A stretch of 64,000 bases of DNA from Nitrospirota bacterium (GCA_021789595.1 JAJYJJ010000002.1:119493-183492); one strand, 5' to 3'. Counted from the stretch's first letter, positions 47,249-56,280 are shown. The notes: generated from the letters alone by a model not told the origin. Numbers and translations: made by a program.

Positions 47249-48394
47249 TCATCTTTTATAATGTGTCCATTTGACTTCCCTTTTTGAAGATGCTGTTGAC
47301 TCTAAGATGGGTTTTCTCACAAGCAAAAGATATTTAAATCCTCTCAAGAAAAAATTAAACCTTAATGCCCTATTTTGCCAAAGAGGCGTGTTAGATGCCT
47401 GATTTCTGCGAGTAACACAAATTATATCAACTGGTTCAAAATATTTACACAGTCTTTCATATATTTTAAAACCGACAGGAGTAAATTTCTTTTTCACCCA
47501 TTGGTCACCAATAAGCCAACCTAATGCTTTACCTGGCTTTAAAATTCTATAACATTCTTTCATCGCCTTTTCTAATTCATCATAAAATTCTTCTGTTTCA
47601 GCCGAAATCCCGCCTATGTTGTCTGGATGGTCATTGTACCTAATATTATCTCCATAAGGTGAATCAATAAAAACCATATCAACAGACTCGTTAGAAAGTG
47701 GTATTTTTCTAGCGTCGTTCTGAATAACTTCAGGTCTGGTTGGAGCTATATCGTAGCAAATGCATTTACGTCCCTCTTCTTTACAAACATCAAAAGTAGT
47801 ACCGCTGCCTGCCATCGGATCAACTACAAGATCGCCACGTTCAGTGTATCTTTTAATCATGTTATAGATAATGAAGGCAGGTGTTACCCCAGCGTACTTA
47901 TTATTTCCTTTTGGTGTTTTGCCGTAGCTTTGTTTTGGATAGTCCCATAATGTCGTGGTTTCTAAAGAAGGTTTTTCTTCTATCTCTTTACCATTTCCTC
48001 TTTTTACAGAGTTCCAGTCAAATTCAGTAGGCTTTTGTATATAATTCAATAACGAATTCAACTGTTCATCATTCAAGATATTTCTCCAATTGATTCCTAA
48101 TTGGGATAAAATTTTTTTAGCGTCTTTTATTGCTTTTGCTCCATCTTCCTTTTCTACCTTAACTTGATACGGATATCTACCCCTCCAAGCATCGGGCATT
48201 ATATCTTTTCTACCTTCAGATTTAGCCTTAAATATACCATGAAGTATATCTCTGTCCATATTGAATAAAAATAATAAGTCTCCTTTTCTCACTTGTAAGA
48301 TATTATCTGCATATAATTTATTTGTTGAAAAGAGCATACGTTCAAAACATTCCTGTTCTGTTTTGTTAGTGCATGCAAATATATACCCTTTCAT
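47249..48394 (-). CDS. DNA methyltransferase with an N-terminal DCD/EVE-like domain
   Basis: 381 residues. Residues 2-80 (GYIFACTNKTEQECFERMLF, then GDLLFLFNMDRDILHGIFKA, AWRGRYPYQVKVE) closely follow the plant DCD domain pattern, a relative of EVE/YTH modified-base readers. The methyltransferase domain has motif I DPMAGSGTT at 192-200 and motif IV DSPY at 244-247, the amino-methyltransferase type (N4-cytosine or N6-adenine). Motif I before IV is not the DpnA-like beta order. It has its own promoter and is upstream of the BsaWI-like nuclease, so methylation precedes restriction. Confidence 0.75.
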   Translation of the reverse strand: MKGYIFACTNKTEQECFERMLFSTNKLYADNILQVRKGDLLFLFNMDRDILHGIFKAKSEGRKDIMPDAWRGRYPYQVKVEKEDGAKAIKDAKKILSQLGINWRNILNDEQLNSLLNYIQKPTEFDWNSVKRGNGKEIEEKPSLETTTLWDYPKQSYGKTPKGNNKYAGVTPAFIIYNMIKRYTERGDLVVDPMAGSGTTFDVCKEEGRKCICYDIAPTRPEVIQNDARKIPLSNESVDMVFIDSPYGDNIRYNDHPDNIGGISAETEEFYDELEKAMKECYRILKPGKALGWLIGDQWVKKKFTPVGFKIYERLCKYFEPVDIICVTRRNQASNTPLWQNRALRFNFFLRGFKYLLLVRKPILESTASSKREVKWTHYKR

Positions 48395-48422
48395 ACTTTA
48401 ATTCCTCTCAGTTTTATTTTTA

Positions 48423-48451
48423 AGATAAGCCTTTGTTCTCTATTATGTCAA
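48423..48451 (-). promoter_or_regulatory. Promoter of the DCD-methyltransferase gene
   Basis: Minus-strand TTGACA, 17 bases, TTATCT, ending 28 bases before the start codon. Confidence 0.65.
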
Positions 48452-48476
48452 TCTTATAAGTTAAATTCAGAAGCCC

Positions 48477-48980
48477 CTAAATTTTAATCTTTTTTGGATC
48501 TGAATATCTATCGTTTACAACAGCGTCCCATCCAAGTTCCAATGCCTTAATTCCACCCTCTGTTTGTGACCTATTTAAAGGTTTCCCCCCGAGATGCAGG
48601 CTAATCTGAAATTTAAACCAACCATTTCCCATTACAGGTCTTGAAACTGAATTATTCCCATGTAGAAGATTAGGGGCTATAATCTCTGCTGTAGGTATAG
48701 CAGAATCTTTAAGTGAATGTTCTTCATAATGGGCTTTAAATCCAAGGGCATGCGATAAAGAAAGCCATCTTAAGAGATAACGAATCCCTTCTATCCCTTT
48801 GACTTCAATTATTATATAAAAGCCGCCCTTGCCTTTATGGTAAGCTCTACCAGCACAACTTCCAATAGTCTTAGCCCATGAACTCTTATTGATTGCCTCG
48901 ATCAATTTTCTCAATGGAGGATCGATAAGAGTGTAATCTATGTAATCAGGGTCCATATTACCATAAATATCTAACATCAT
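48477..48980 (-). CDS. Unrecognised protein of the tRNA-Gly defence insertion
   Basis: 167 residues, with MMLDIYGNMDPDYIDYTLID and then SSWAKTIGSCAGRAYHKGKG and GFYIIIEV. The SCaGR...GKGG arrangement faintly recalls the TYW3 fold, but this is weak. No membrane segments. It is 82 bases upstream of the methyltransferase gene but separated from it by that gene's promoter. It may be an accessory component or an unrelated cargo gene. The ribosome site is weak; a start one codon later is equivalent. Confidence 0.6.
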   Translation of the reverse strand: MMLDIYGNMDPDYIDYTLIDPPLRKLIEAINKSSWAKTIGSCAGRAYHKGKGGFYIIIEVKGIEGIRYLLRWLSLSHALGFKAHYEEHSLKDSAIPTAEIIAPNLLHGNNSVSRPVMGNGWFKFQISLHLGGKPLNRSQTEGGIKALELGWDAVVNDRYSDPKKIKI

Positions 48981-49049
48981 TTGCCCCAGTTATCTCTCTA
49001 AATGTCTGATTATGAATCCATTCTCCGATATGTTTTCTAAAATACTCAA

Positions 49050-49247
49050 TTATGATATTCTTACTGCTTTGCTTTCCCACTTATATTCTTCACCTCTTTT
49101 AGAATGTTTCAGCTTACCGTATACCTTTTTCTGCTGCTCGAACATCTCAATAATCTCTTTGACCGAGTTTGCATCCTCGGGCTTTTTGTCATCACGCAGG
49201 AATCCCACTGCCCTTGGAAATTTCAGGGCATAGCCACGCCCTCCAAA
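49050..49247 (-). pseudogene. C-terminal remnant of an ATP-dependent DNA ligase
   Basis: [20 protein letters not shown] and [17 protein letters not shown] match the extreme C-terminus of archaeal-type ATP-dependent DNA ligases (ALRFPR...RDDK.PEDA pattern). Only about 65 codons remain, starting 12 bases from the 3' end of tRNA-Gly; the frame reads through the tRNA upstream, so there is no start. The upstream 90% of the gene is missing. Confidence 0.6.
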
Positions 49248-49258
49248 GCAAAGACCCT

Positions 49259-49333
<75 letters not shown>

Positions 49334-49342
49334 GGTGAAGAT

Positions 49343-49372
49343 ATTTTACATGAAGGATTATGGCTGAGTCAA
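49343..49372 (-). promoter_or_regulatory. Promoter of tRNA-Gly
   Basis: Minus-strand TTGACT, 18-base spacer, TAAAAT, ending nine bases before the tRNA 5' end. Confidence 0.7.
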
Positions 49373-49423
49373 AACCTCTGATTGCCTTACGATTCTGATT
49401 CTGTTTAGAATCTCCCCAAGGGC

Positions 49424-50020
49424 TCATAAATCAACTGCCCCCTGCCTCAGAATCCTTAATGATTCAGCATCTACAATAGTAGACGGCTTGTTACCAGTGG
49501 CCTCACCGCCATCTATAATGAGATCTATCCCTTCATCAAAATACCTGAGTATATCCTCTACATCTTTTGCAGGCGGCAGGCCTGATGGGTTTGCACTGGT
49601 CGCAACGATTGGGAAAACAGCCTTCTTTGCAAGCCATAGGGCAAAACTCTCACCAGGTATCCTTACAGCAATCTTTCCTGTGCCTGATGTTAAAAGTGCT
49701 GAGACACCTGCCTTTGCCTTAAAGACAATGGTCAGAGGGCCAGGCCAAAACCTCTGCATGATAGGCCTTATCCTTGATGGGATGTCATCTGCGACTGCAT
49801 CAACACCTTCTATACTTCCAACTATAATGGGCAGCGGATTATCATGAGGCCTTCCTTTGACAGCATAGAGCCTCATAAGGCTATCATCACTGTCAGCTCG
49901 GACACCAAGGGCATAGAATGTCTCTGTTGGATAGGCAGCGATTCCGCCCTGCCCAAGGGTCTTTACAGCCTCCAAAATAGCATCGTTTACATCCATTTCT
50001 GGGAGCCTGAGGAGCCTCAT
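49424..50020 (-). CDS. tsaC: L-threonylcarbamoyladenylate synthase (Sua5/YciO/YrdC family)
   Basis: 198 residues from the ATG at 50020 (GTG 50035 and ATG 49996 are also in frame). It makes the intermediate for the t6A modification of t[43 protein letters not shown] and ATSANPSG are the family blocks. It lacks the extra C-terminal Sua5 domain. A YciO-type assignment is also possible. Confidence 0.92.
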   Translation of the reverse strand: MRLLRLPEMDVNDAILEAVKTLGQGGIAAYPTETFYALGVRADSDDSLMRLYAVKGRPHDNPLPIIVGSIEGVDAVADDIPSRIRPIMQRFWPGPLTIVFKAKAGVSALLTSGTGKIAVRIPGESFALWLAKKAVFPIVATSANPSGLPPAKDVEDILRYFDEGIDLIIDGGEATGNKPSTIVDAESLRILRQGAVDL

Positions 50021-50044
50021 GAGAAATGATACCACAAATTCTTC

Positions 50045-50073
50045 TTGACAAACCTGAATTTCTTAGGCATAGT
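50045..50073 (+). promoter_or_regulatory. Promoter of the RRM protein gene
   Basis: TTGACA, 17-base spacer, CATAGT. Transcription would start near 50081, giving an 80-base leader that contains the terminator-like hairpin. Confidence 0.65.
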
Positions 50074-50102
50074 TAAACTATCTTTGGACGGCTCTTGGAG
50101 AT

Positions 50103-50137
50103 CCCCAAAGACCCCTATTAAAACTTTGGGGGTTTTT
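50103..50137 (+). terminator. Terminator-like hairpin in the leader of the RRM gene
   Basis: CCCCAAAG and CTTTGGGG form an 8-bp stem with a 13-base loop, followed by G and five T. It lies between the promoter and the GAGGAGG ribosome site, so it can act as an attenuator. Confidence 0.65.
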
Positions 50138-50161
50138 ATTAACACGAGGAGGAAGTAAGAA

Positions 50162-50479
50162 ATGGGCAAGAAGCTTTATGTGGGCAACATCTCCTTTCAG
50201 GCAACAGAAAAGGACATTACAGACCTTTTCTCACAGGCAGGAGATGTAGAATCGGTCAAGTTGATAACCGATTCACACACAGGACAACCGAGGGGTTTTG
50301 GGTTTGTGGAGATGTCTTCTGAGGAAGGCGTCCAGAAGGCCATATCCATGTTTAATGGCAAGAACTTTATGGACAGAAGCCTTGTGGTTAATGAGGCGCG
50401 GCCTCAGGAGAGGAGAGAAAGAGGCGGCTTTAGAGAGCGCGGCGGCGGCTTTGGTAGTAGGGGAGGAAGAAGGAGATAA
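50162..50479 (+). CDS. RNA-binding protein with one RRM and a Gly/Arg-rich tail
   Basis: 105 residues. RNP2 (KLYVGNISF, residues 3-11) and RNP1 (RGFGFVEM, about 41-48) are intact in a single RRM; the tail ERGGGFGSRGGRRR is the glycine- and arginine-rich end of cyanobacterial Rbp and related bacterial cold-inducible proteins. It binds RNA, perhaps as a chaperone. A strong GAGGAGG precedes it, and it is 5 bases upstream of rpsU. Confidence 0.9.
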   Translation: MGKKLYVGNISFQATEKDITDLFSQAGDVESVKLITDSHTGQPRGFGFVEMSSEEGVQKAISMFNGKNFMDRSLVVNEARPQERRERGGFRERGGGFGSRGGRRR

Positions 50480-50484
50480 ATGTT

Positions 50485-50682
50485 TTGGAGATTAAGGTAT
50501 ATGGAAACCAGCTCGAAAAAGCCCTCAAGATTCTTAAACGCCAGCTTTCCAAGGAAGGTCTTCTAAAGGAATTAAAGAGAAGAAGGTTCTATGAAAAACC
50601 TTCTGTAAAAAGGAAGAGGAAACAGAAAGAGGCAAGGAAGAAAAGGCTTAAGTCCGTCAGACAAAACAACGGCTTCAGATAG
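50485..50682 (+). CDS. rpsU: Ribosomal protein S21
   Basis: 65 residues from the TTG at 50485 (AGGAG nine bases upstream). NQLEKALKILKRQLSKEGLL, RRRFYEKPSVKRKRKQKEAR and the lysine-rich tail are typical. Small-subunit protein involved in initiation. Co-transcribed with the RRM gene, an arrangement also seen in cyanobacteria. Confidence 0.92.
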   Translation: MEIKVYGNQLEKALKILKRQLSKEGLLKELKRRRFYEKPSVKRKRKQKEARKKRLKSVRQNNGFR

Positions 50683-50716
50683 GATATTAAGGGGAATATA
50701 GAGGCAAGTCAATAGA

Positions 50717-51571
50717 TTAATCCTTTCCTTTCATGAGCAGCATCGCTCCTTGTGGCAGGCTGAGCTCAGTTGAAACCACATCACATTTTGCCTGAAAGAG
50801 GAAATATATGTCCTTTTTTCTGGCGTTATAAAGGGTCTCGAAGTTCCCCTGTCCTTTACTTATTACCATGGGTGAGTTATTAAAGCCTTTTCTGAAAGAC
50901 GGCGATGTCCATTCGAGGATTGTACCCACTGCATCAGAGCTGTTGTCTATTACAGGGCATACCCTGTCAAGGTCAACCTCTTTGGCATCAGAGATGGTTG
51001 AATCGTTTATGACAGGGCTGCCCTTTACCACTGCTGTAACCCTTTTGCCCATGGTCTTCAGGGTCTCTATGAGCAGCCTGTCAAAGACAATCTCCCCTGC
51101 ATTGTCAATAAGATAAAAAATTTCATCCACATCCTCGATTGCATCTTTGAATTCATCATAGTCATCAACATCAATGGGACTGTTAAGCGCCTTACTTATA
51201 GCACCCTCGATATCTACGGATGTGAATATACCAAAGTCTATGATATTGCCGGCAATGGCGAGCCTTGCAGCAGTCCAAAGTGGGTCGCTGCTTTTTGATA
51301 TAACCTCTTTTAAAGACGGATATAGCCCAAGGGCAATCCTGTTATACCGTGATTTTATCTGCTTGAATGGGTCAGTACCAAGGGCTTGTCTAATCCTTCT
51401 ATGAAGGATCGTAGTTGTATAGGCAGGGGGTTTAGATACATCAGCCTGATAGATTAGTGGAAGGAGCCCTTTCAGGATTCTTTCCTTAAGTGCCTCATCC
51501 TCTGTCCCGTGTGTGAGTGCAATAACAGCCTGCCTCAGAAAACATGGAAAACAATCTATATGAACCTTCAT
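50717..51571 (-). CDS. DUF89 family protein (damage-control phosphatase-like)
   Basis: 284 residues from the ATG at 51571, giving MKVHIDCFPCFLRQA at the N-terminus, the family start (a TTG at 51598 overlapping purE is also in frame). AGNIIDFG, LIDNAGEIVFDRLLIETL, VKGSPVINDST and SKGQGNFETL are the metal-binding blocks. DUF89 enzymes hydrolyse damaged or excess sugar phosphates and related compounds. Its place directly after purE suggests a role in purine or pentose housekeeping. Confidence 0.85.
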   Translation of the reverse strand: MKVHIDCFPCFLRQAVIALTHGTEDEALKERILKGLLPLIYQADVSKPPAYTTTILHRRIRQALGTDPFKQIKSRYNRIALGLYPSLKEVISKSSDPLWTAARLAIAGNIIDFGIFTSVDIEGAISKALNSPIDVDDYDEFKDAIEDVDEIFYLIDNAGEIVFDRLLIETLKTMGKRVTAVVKGSPVINDSTISDAKEVDLDRVCPVIDNSSDAVGTILEWTSPSFRKGFNNSPMVISKGQGNFETLYNARKKDIYFLFQAKCDVVSTELSLPQGAMLLMKGKD

Positions 51572-51585
51572 ATATTCTATAACTT

Positions 51586-52092
51586 CTAATGCCCGCAATC
51601 CCTATTTTTGAGGGCATTGGCCTTGTCTTCCACTTCCTTAGTCATTTTTTCCCTGAATGACCTTAGTCTTTTCTGGAGCTTCGGGTCTGTCAAGGCAAGC
51701 ATCTCAACCGCAAGGATAGCTGCATTTTTTGCACCGGCCATTCCAACCGCCATGGTTGCAACAGGGATCCCTGGAGGCATCTGCACAGTGGAGAAAAGGG
51801 AATCAATGCCTCTTAATGGGGATGAATCTATCGGGACTCCTATCACAGGCAATATGGTGTGTGATGCTACAACGCCTGCGAGATGGGCTGCTGCTCCAGC
51901 ACCGGCAATGATTACAGAAACTCCCTTCTTTTCAGCGTTTTCGACTATGCGATGCAGCCTGTCTGGAGAACGATGGGCAGAGGCAATGGTCATCTCAAAT
52001 GGGACTGAAAAGGCTTTTAAGAGCTTGCATGCCTCTTCCATAATAGGCAGATCAGAATCACTTCCCATTATTATCAAGACCTGTGTGTTCAT
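51586..52092 (-). CDS. purE: N5-carboxyaminoimidazole ribonucleotide mutase
   Basis: 168 residues from the ATG at 52092 (TTTGGAGGAAG upstream). MGSDSDLPIMEEACKLL, ASAHRSPDRL and AGAGAAAHLAGVVASHT are the class I PurE blocks with the catalytic histidine. De novo purine synthesis. No purK is present in the window. Confidence 0.95.
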   Translation of the reverse strand: MNTQVLIIMGSDSDLPIMEEACKLLKAFSVPFEMTIASAHRSPDRLHRIVENAEKKGVSVIIAGAGAAAHLAGVVASHTILPVIGVPIDSSPLRGIDSLFSTVQMPPGIPVATMAVGMAGAKNAAILAVEMLALTDPKLQKRLRSFREKMTKEVEDKANALKNRDCGH

Positions 52093-52153
52093 TATTCTTC
52101 CTCCAAAGTTTGGCAAAGTTTTGCAGAGTTTGGATTTTAAATTGCTACCTTCT

Positions 52154-53434
52154 TCACTGTTGCTGTCCTTTAATCGCCTTATCCCCTATATCCCTTCTAT
52201 AATGCATACCGTCAAAATGTATCTTCTTGATAGCAGCATATGCCCTTTGCTTTGCCTCACTTATATCCCTGCCAAGGGCAGTTACGCCAAGGACCCGGCC
52301 TCCTGAGGTAACCATATCGTCATTGTTAAACGATGTGCCTGAATGAAAGACAAAGACATCCTGCATCTCATTTACAGCCTCAAGCCCGTCTATCCTTTTT
52401 CCCTTTTCATAGGAACCTGGATAACCCCTGGAGGCAAGGACAACACAGAGGGATGCCTCTGGTTTCCACCGAATGTCTATATCATTGAGCCTTCCCTCTA
52501 CGCACGCCTCTATTAGATCAAACAGCCCTGTCTTAAGCCTTGCGATGACAGGCTGTGCCTCAGGGTCTCCAAAACGGCAGTTAAATTCAAGCACATATGG
52601 CCTGTTATTAACCACCATAAGACCTGCATACAGGATGCCTTTATATGGGATGCCTTCTTTAGAAAACCCCTTGATTGCAGGAAGCATAATCCTCTGTATT
52701 ACCTCCATCTCAAGGGCATCTGTTATAACAGGCGCAGGGCTATATGCACCCATTCCGCCTGTGTTTGGCCCTTCATCGCCATCAAAGACCCTTTTGTGGT
52801 CTTGGGATGTAGCCAGCGGCAAAACAGTTTTCCCATCTGTCATTGCCATAAAGGATGCCTCCTCCCCTTCAAGACATTGCTCAACTACTACCCTATCTCC
52901 TGCATTTCCAAATATTCTATCCTTCATAATCAGCCTTAAGGCATCCAGTGCCTCCTCAACCCTCTTTGCAACTATGACCCCTTTGCCTGCTGCAAGCCCA
53001 TCTGCCTTTATGACTATTGGGGCGCCTTTAAGTCGGATATATTCCTCTGCATGTAGATAGGATGTGAATGTCTTGTATTCTGCGGTAGGGATCCCATATC
53101 TCCTCATGAAGTTCTTTGAGAAGACCTTGCTGCCTTCTATCTGTGCAGCGGCCTTAGAAGGGCCGAATATCTTGAGCCCTTCCCGCTCAAAGGCATCTGC
53201 AATCCCAAGGCTTAGCGGTGCTTCAGGGCCGACAACAGTCAAGTCTATCCATTCATATCGGGCAAAGTCTATCAGGGAATCTATGTCCTCTGCCTTTATA
53301 TCTATGCATTCAGCAATGTCAGAAATCCCTGCATTCCCAGGGGCGCAGTAGATATTCTCTACTCTATTGCTCTGGGATAACCCCCAGCACAGGGCATGCT
53401 CCCTTCCACCGCCTCCTATAACCAGTACCTTCAT
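52154..53434 (-). CDS. purD: Phosphoribosylamine-glycine ligase
   Basis: 426 residues. MKVLVIGGGGREHALCWGL at the N-terminus, the ATP-grasp domain with APIVIKADGLAAGKGVIVA, then EASFMAMTDGKTV, GPNTGGMGAYSPAPV and FNCRFGDPEAQ. Second step of purine synthesis. Starts 11 bases after purH. Confidence 0.97.
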   Translation of the reverse strand: MKVLVIGGGGREHALCWGLSQSNRVENIYCAPGNAGISDIAECIDIKAEDIDSLIDFARYEWIDLTVVGPEAPLSLGIADAFEREGLKIFGPSKAAAQIEGSKVFSKNFMRRYGIPTAEYKTFTSYLHAEEYIRLKGAPIVIKADGLAAGKGVIVAKRVEEALDALRLIMKDRIFGNAGDRVVVEQCLEGEEASFMAMTDGKTVLPLATSQDHKRVFDGDEGPNTGGMGAYSPAPVITDALEMEVIQRIMLPAIKGFSKEGIPYKGILYAGLMVVNNRPYVLEFNCRFGDPEAQPVIARLKTGLFDLIEACVEGRLNDIDIRWKPEASLCVVLASRGYPGSYEKGKRIDGLEAVNEMQDVFVFHSGTSFNNDDMVTSGGRVLGVTALGRDISEAKQRAYAAIKKIHFDGMHYRRDIGDKAIKGQQQ

Positions 53435-53445
53435 TATATTCCTTC

Positions 53446-54990
53446 CTAATGTTTAAAATGCCTCATGCCTGTAAAGAGCATTGCCATGTTATGTTCATCC
53501 GCAGCCTTTATTACATCATCGTCCTTTATAGAGCCGCCTGGCTGAATCACTGCAGAGACCCCCATCTTTGCTATTGCATCAATACCGTCTCTGTGCGGGA
53601 AGAATCCATCAGATGCAACAACAGCCCCCTTCATAGAGCCGAGGGCCTTCATTGCGCCTATCCTGGCAGAATCAACCCTGCTTGTCTGGCCAATACCTAT
53701 CCCGATGGTCTGGTCATTTTTAGCGTATACAATGGCATTGGATTTCACATGCTTACACACCTTCCATGCAAAGCTCATGGCCTCAAGCTCCTCAGATGTT
53801 GGTTTTCTCTTTGTAACGACCTTAAGCGTAGAGAAATCCTCAATCCTGCCTTTATCCCATTCCTGTACCAGGATACCTCCATATATCCTTTTCATATCAA
53901 AACCTGTTGTTTTGGCCTTCATATCAGGCATTTCAAGAAGCCTTACATTGGGTTTTCTCTCAAATACCTTTAGGGCAGAGGCATTGTATTCGGGTGCTAT
54001 TATAACCTCAACGAACAGTTCTATTATCTCATTTGCCGTATCCTCATCAACAGTCCTGTTAAATGCGATGACCCCTCCAAAGGCAGAGACAGGATCTACC
54101 TGCAGGGCCTTTTTATATGACTCCTTAGGATTTTCTCCTATGGCAACTCCACAGGGGTTATTGTGTTTAACAATAACGCATGCAGGTTTATCGAATTCAA
54201 GGCAGAGGGCGAGGGCTGAATGGGTATCAAGGTAGTTATTAAATGACATCTCCTTGCCCTGGAGGAGCTTTGCTGATGCAAGGGAAAGTCCTTCTGTAGC
54301 CTCTTTATAGAAGGCTGCCTTCTGGTGAGGGTTTTCCCCATACCTGAGAGTGCAGACCTTCTCATATGAAAGGTAAAGCTGAGAGGAAAATACATCACTG
54401 CCTGTCTTTTCTCCACACAGATATGATGCTATTGCCGCATCATAGCTTGATGTGTGGGCAAAGACCTTCTGGGCAAGCCTGAGGTTTGTTCCCCTGCCTA
54501 CATTCCCCTGGGATGAATCCATCTCCTTGAGTATCCCGCTATAATCCTGGGGGTCAACAATCACTGTGACATGAGTAAAATTCTTCGATGCTGCCCTGAG
54601 CATTGTAGGTCCGCCAATGTCTATATTTTCAATAGCCTCTTCAAATGTTACCCCTTCTCTGGAGATAGTCTCCTTAAATGGGTAGAGGTTTACAACAACC
54701 ATGTCTATTGGCTCAATGCCATGGGAAGCCATCTCCTTCAGGTCCTCTGGTTTGTCCCTTCTTCCAAGGAGGCCGCCATGGATCTTAGGATGCAGGGTCT
54801 TGAGTCTCCCACCCATCATCTCAGGAAATCCTGTATATTCAGAGACATCCTTTACCTTGAGCCCTGCCTCTTTCAATGCCCTGGCAGTTCCACCTGTGGA
54901 AATAATCTCAATACCAAATTTCGCAAGACCCTTTGCAAAATCAACAATCCCTGCCTTGTTTGAGACACTGATAAGTGCCCTTTTAATCAT
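53446..54990 (-). CDS. purH: Bifunctional AICAR formyltransferase / IMP cyclohydrolase
   Basis: 514 residues. The N-terminal MGS-like cyclohydrolase domain (1-140) has [17 protein letters not shown] and [16 protein letters not shown]. The AICARFT domain has [24 protein letters not shown] and the terminal [16 protein letters not shown] and [14 protein letters not shown]. Last two steps of IMP synthesis. First gene of purH-purD-purE-DUF89, with hairpin repeats in its leader. Confidence 0.97.
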   Translation of the reverse strand: MIKRALISVSNKAGIVDFAKGLAKFGIEIISTGGTARALKEAGLKVKDVSEYTGFPEMMGGRLKTLHPKIHGGLLGRRDKPEDLKEMASHGIEPIDMVVVNLYPFKETISREGVTFEEAIENIDIGGPTMLRAASKNFTHVTVIVDPQDYSGILKEMDSSQGNVGRGTNLRLAQKVFAHTSSYDAAIASYLCGEKTGSDVFSSQLYLSYEKVCTLRYGENPHQKAAFYKEATEGLSLASAKLLQGKEMSFNNYLDTHSALALCLEFDKPACVIVKHNNPCGVAIGENPKESYKKALQVDPVSAFGGVIAFNRTVDEDTANEIIELFVEVIIAPEYNASALKVFERKPNVRLLEMPDMKAKTTGFDMKRIYGGILVQEWDKGRIEDFSTLKVVTKRKPTSEELEAMSFAWKVCKHVKSNAIVYAKNDQTIGIGIGQTSRVDSARIGAMKALGSMKGAVVASDGFFPHRDGIDAIAKMGVSAVIQPGGSIKDDDVIKAADEHNMAMLFTGMRHFKH

Positions 54991-55017
54991 GTCTTATCCT
55001 CCTCATCAAAATGATTG

Positions 55018-55049
55018 AAGATTCCCCGTAGCCTGCTACGGGGAATCTT
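55018..55049. repeat. 15-bp perfect hairpin in the purH leader
   Basis: AAGATTCCCCGTAGC and GCTACGGGGAATCTT are perfect complements with only two bases between. In the minus-strand direction it is about 30 bases before purH. It is similar in base content to the next repeat and is a mobile-palindrome type. A structural role in the purH leader cannot be excluded. Confidence 0.65.
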
Positions 55050-55074
55050 AATGCAATGAATTATTATTTTAATA

Positions 55075-55121
55075 TTCGCTCGCTAAACCCCGCAGCAAGC
55101 TGCGGGCAATACGCTCGCTAT
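55075..55121. repeat. Palindromic repeat with CGCTCGCTA direct flanks
   Basis: CCCGCAGC-AA-GCTGCGGG (55089-55106) is flanked on both sides by CGCTCGCTA (55077-55085 and 55112-55120). The direct repeats flanking a hairpin resemble a small inserted element. Confidence 0.6.
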
Positions 55122-55130
55122 CCATTTAAC

Positions 55131-55295
55131 CTATGACTTCCTTGATGTTACGGCAAAAAAACCTGAATATACAGGCTTTACCCTGACGCTCTTACACTTG
55201 GGGCATTTTATCTTCTTTGTCTCTTTTTCCTTGATGTTCATTATCATAGAAAAGGTCTTACCGCACTTTCCACACTTGTAGTCATACACAGGCAT
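55131..55295 (-). CDS. FmdB-type zinc ribbon protein
   Basis: 54 residues from the ATG at 55295 (GAGGAGGTTGCG upstream). MPVYDYKCGKCGKTFSMIMN with CxxC, then CPKCKSVRVKPVYSGF with the second CxxC. The family is a small putative regulatory zinc ribbon found with formamidase and elsewhere. Function unknown. Confidence 0.88.
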   Translation of the reverse strand: MPVYDYKCGKCGKTFSMIMNIKEKETKKIKCPKCKSVRVKPVYSGFFAVTSRKS

Positions 55296-55344
55296 CGCAA
55301 CCTCCTCTTTTTTAAAATCAAACATTTTTATACCAAAAGGGATT

Positions 55345-56052
55345 TTACAATAAAAACCCCTTTTCCTTCATACTCACATAATCCCCATCTCCTATTATAA
55401 TATGGTCTATTACTTCAATCCCAACAATCCTTCCTGCATCGTACAGCCTTTTAGTTATGGATATATCGTCTTTGCTTGGGTTTGGTTCTCCGCTTGGATG
55501 ATTGTGTATAAAGATGACAGAGGCTGCTGCCTCTCTGATTGCCTCTCTGAAGACCTCTCTTGGATGAATAAGGGACGATGTAAGCGTTCCCTCTGAGATT
55601 GTGGAATCTTTAAAGACCCTGTTTTTTGCATCGAGAAAACTGCATATAAAGACCTCACGCTTTAGGCCGTAGAGCCTTGGCGAATAATACTCGTATACAT
55701 CCTTGCTGTTTAATAACGGTTTCCCCTTTTCCTTTTTTTCACTGAGAAGCCTTTTACCAAGCTCAAATGATGCCTTTAACTGGGCTGTCTTTGCCGTGCC
55801 CATACCCTTAATCTTTCCAAGCTCTGCAGAAGATGCCTCCTCTACTGCCCTTAGGCTGTCAAACCTTGAAAGAAGCTCCCTTGCAAGCCCCAGTGCACTT
55901 ATACCATGTCCGCCTGTCCTTAAGATTATCGCAAGTAACTGGGCATCAGAAAGATGTCCTGAGCCATAGCGTAAAAGCCTCTCCCTCGGTCTTTCATCCT
56001 CAGGCCACTGTTTTATGGTCTTATATTCCACCACGGCAACCCATTTTATCAT
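55345..56052 (-). CDS. radC: RadC-family DNA repair-associated protein (JAB1/MPN-type)
   Basis: 235 residues. A helix-hairpin-helix N-terminal domain (LSDAQLLAIILRTGG, ELGKIKGMGTAKTAQLKAS) precedes a JAB/MPN metal site: HNHPSGEPNPSKDD with EGTLTSSLIHPREVF. The role in repair is disputed. Start is at 56052; a GTG at residue 7 or 8 is possible. Divergent from the ATP synthase operon. Confidence 0.9.
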   Translation of the reverse strand: MIKWVAVVEYKTIKQWPEDERPRERLLRYGSGHLSDAQLLAIILRTGGHGISALGLARELLSRFDSLRAVEEASSAELGKIKGMGTAKTAQLKASFELGKRLLSEKKEKGKPLLNSKDVYEYYSPRLYGLKREVFICSFLDAKNRVFKDSTISEGTLTSSLIHPREVFREAIREAAASVIFIHNHPSGEPNPSKDDISITKRLYDAGRIVGIEVIDHIIIGDGDYVSMKEKGFLL

Positions 56053-56251
56053 CTCAGGTTTTCAATAGTAAAGGGGAATTTTCTCACAATTCCAGCAAGT
56101 AATCATTCAATCATTTCGATATGTCATTTTGAATTTTCTAATCAGCCTCAAATTGAAATTTCTAATAAAACAATTGGAATTCCTAATAAAATACCAATAA
56201 GGCATTGATAAAACAAGAAAAATCGTCCCAGATGATGCCTCATAATCTGCC
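56053..56251. other. AT-rich intergenic region between radC and the atp operon
   Basis: No gene, tRNA or hairpin with a T-tract is visible. TAATAAAA-type stretches (about 56163-56200) repeat loosely. Confidence 0.4.
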
Positions 56252-56280
56252 TTGACAAAGTGGTTTTTATATGCTAAAGT
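56252..56280 (+). promoter_or_regulatory. Promoter of the ATP synthase operon
   Basis: TTGACA at 56252-56257, 17 bases, TAAAGT at 56275-56280. The leader before the first start codon is short. Confidence 0.7.
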
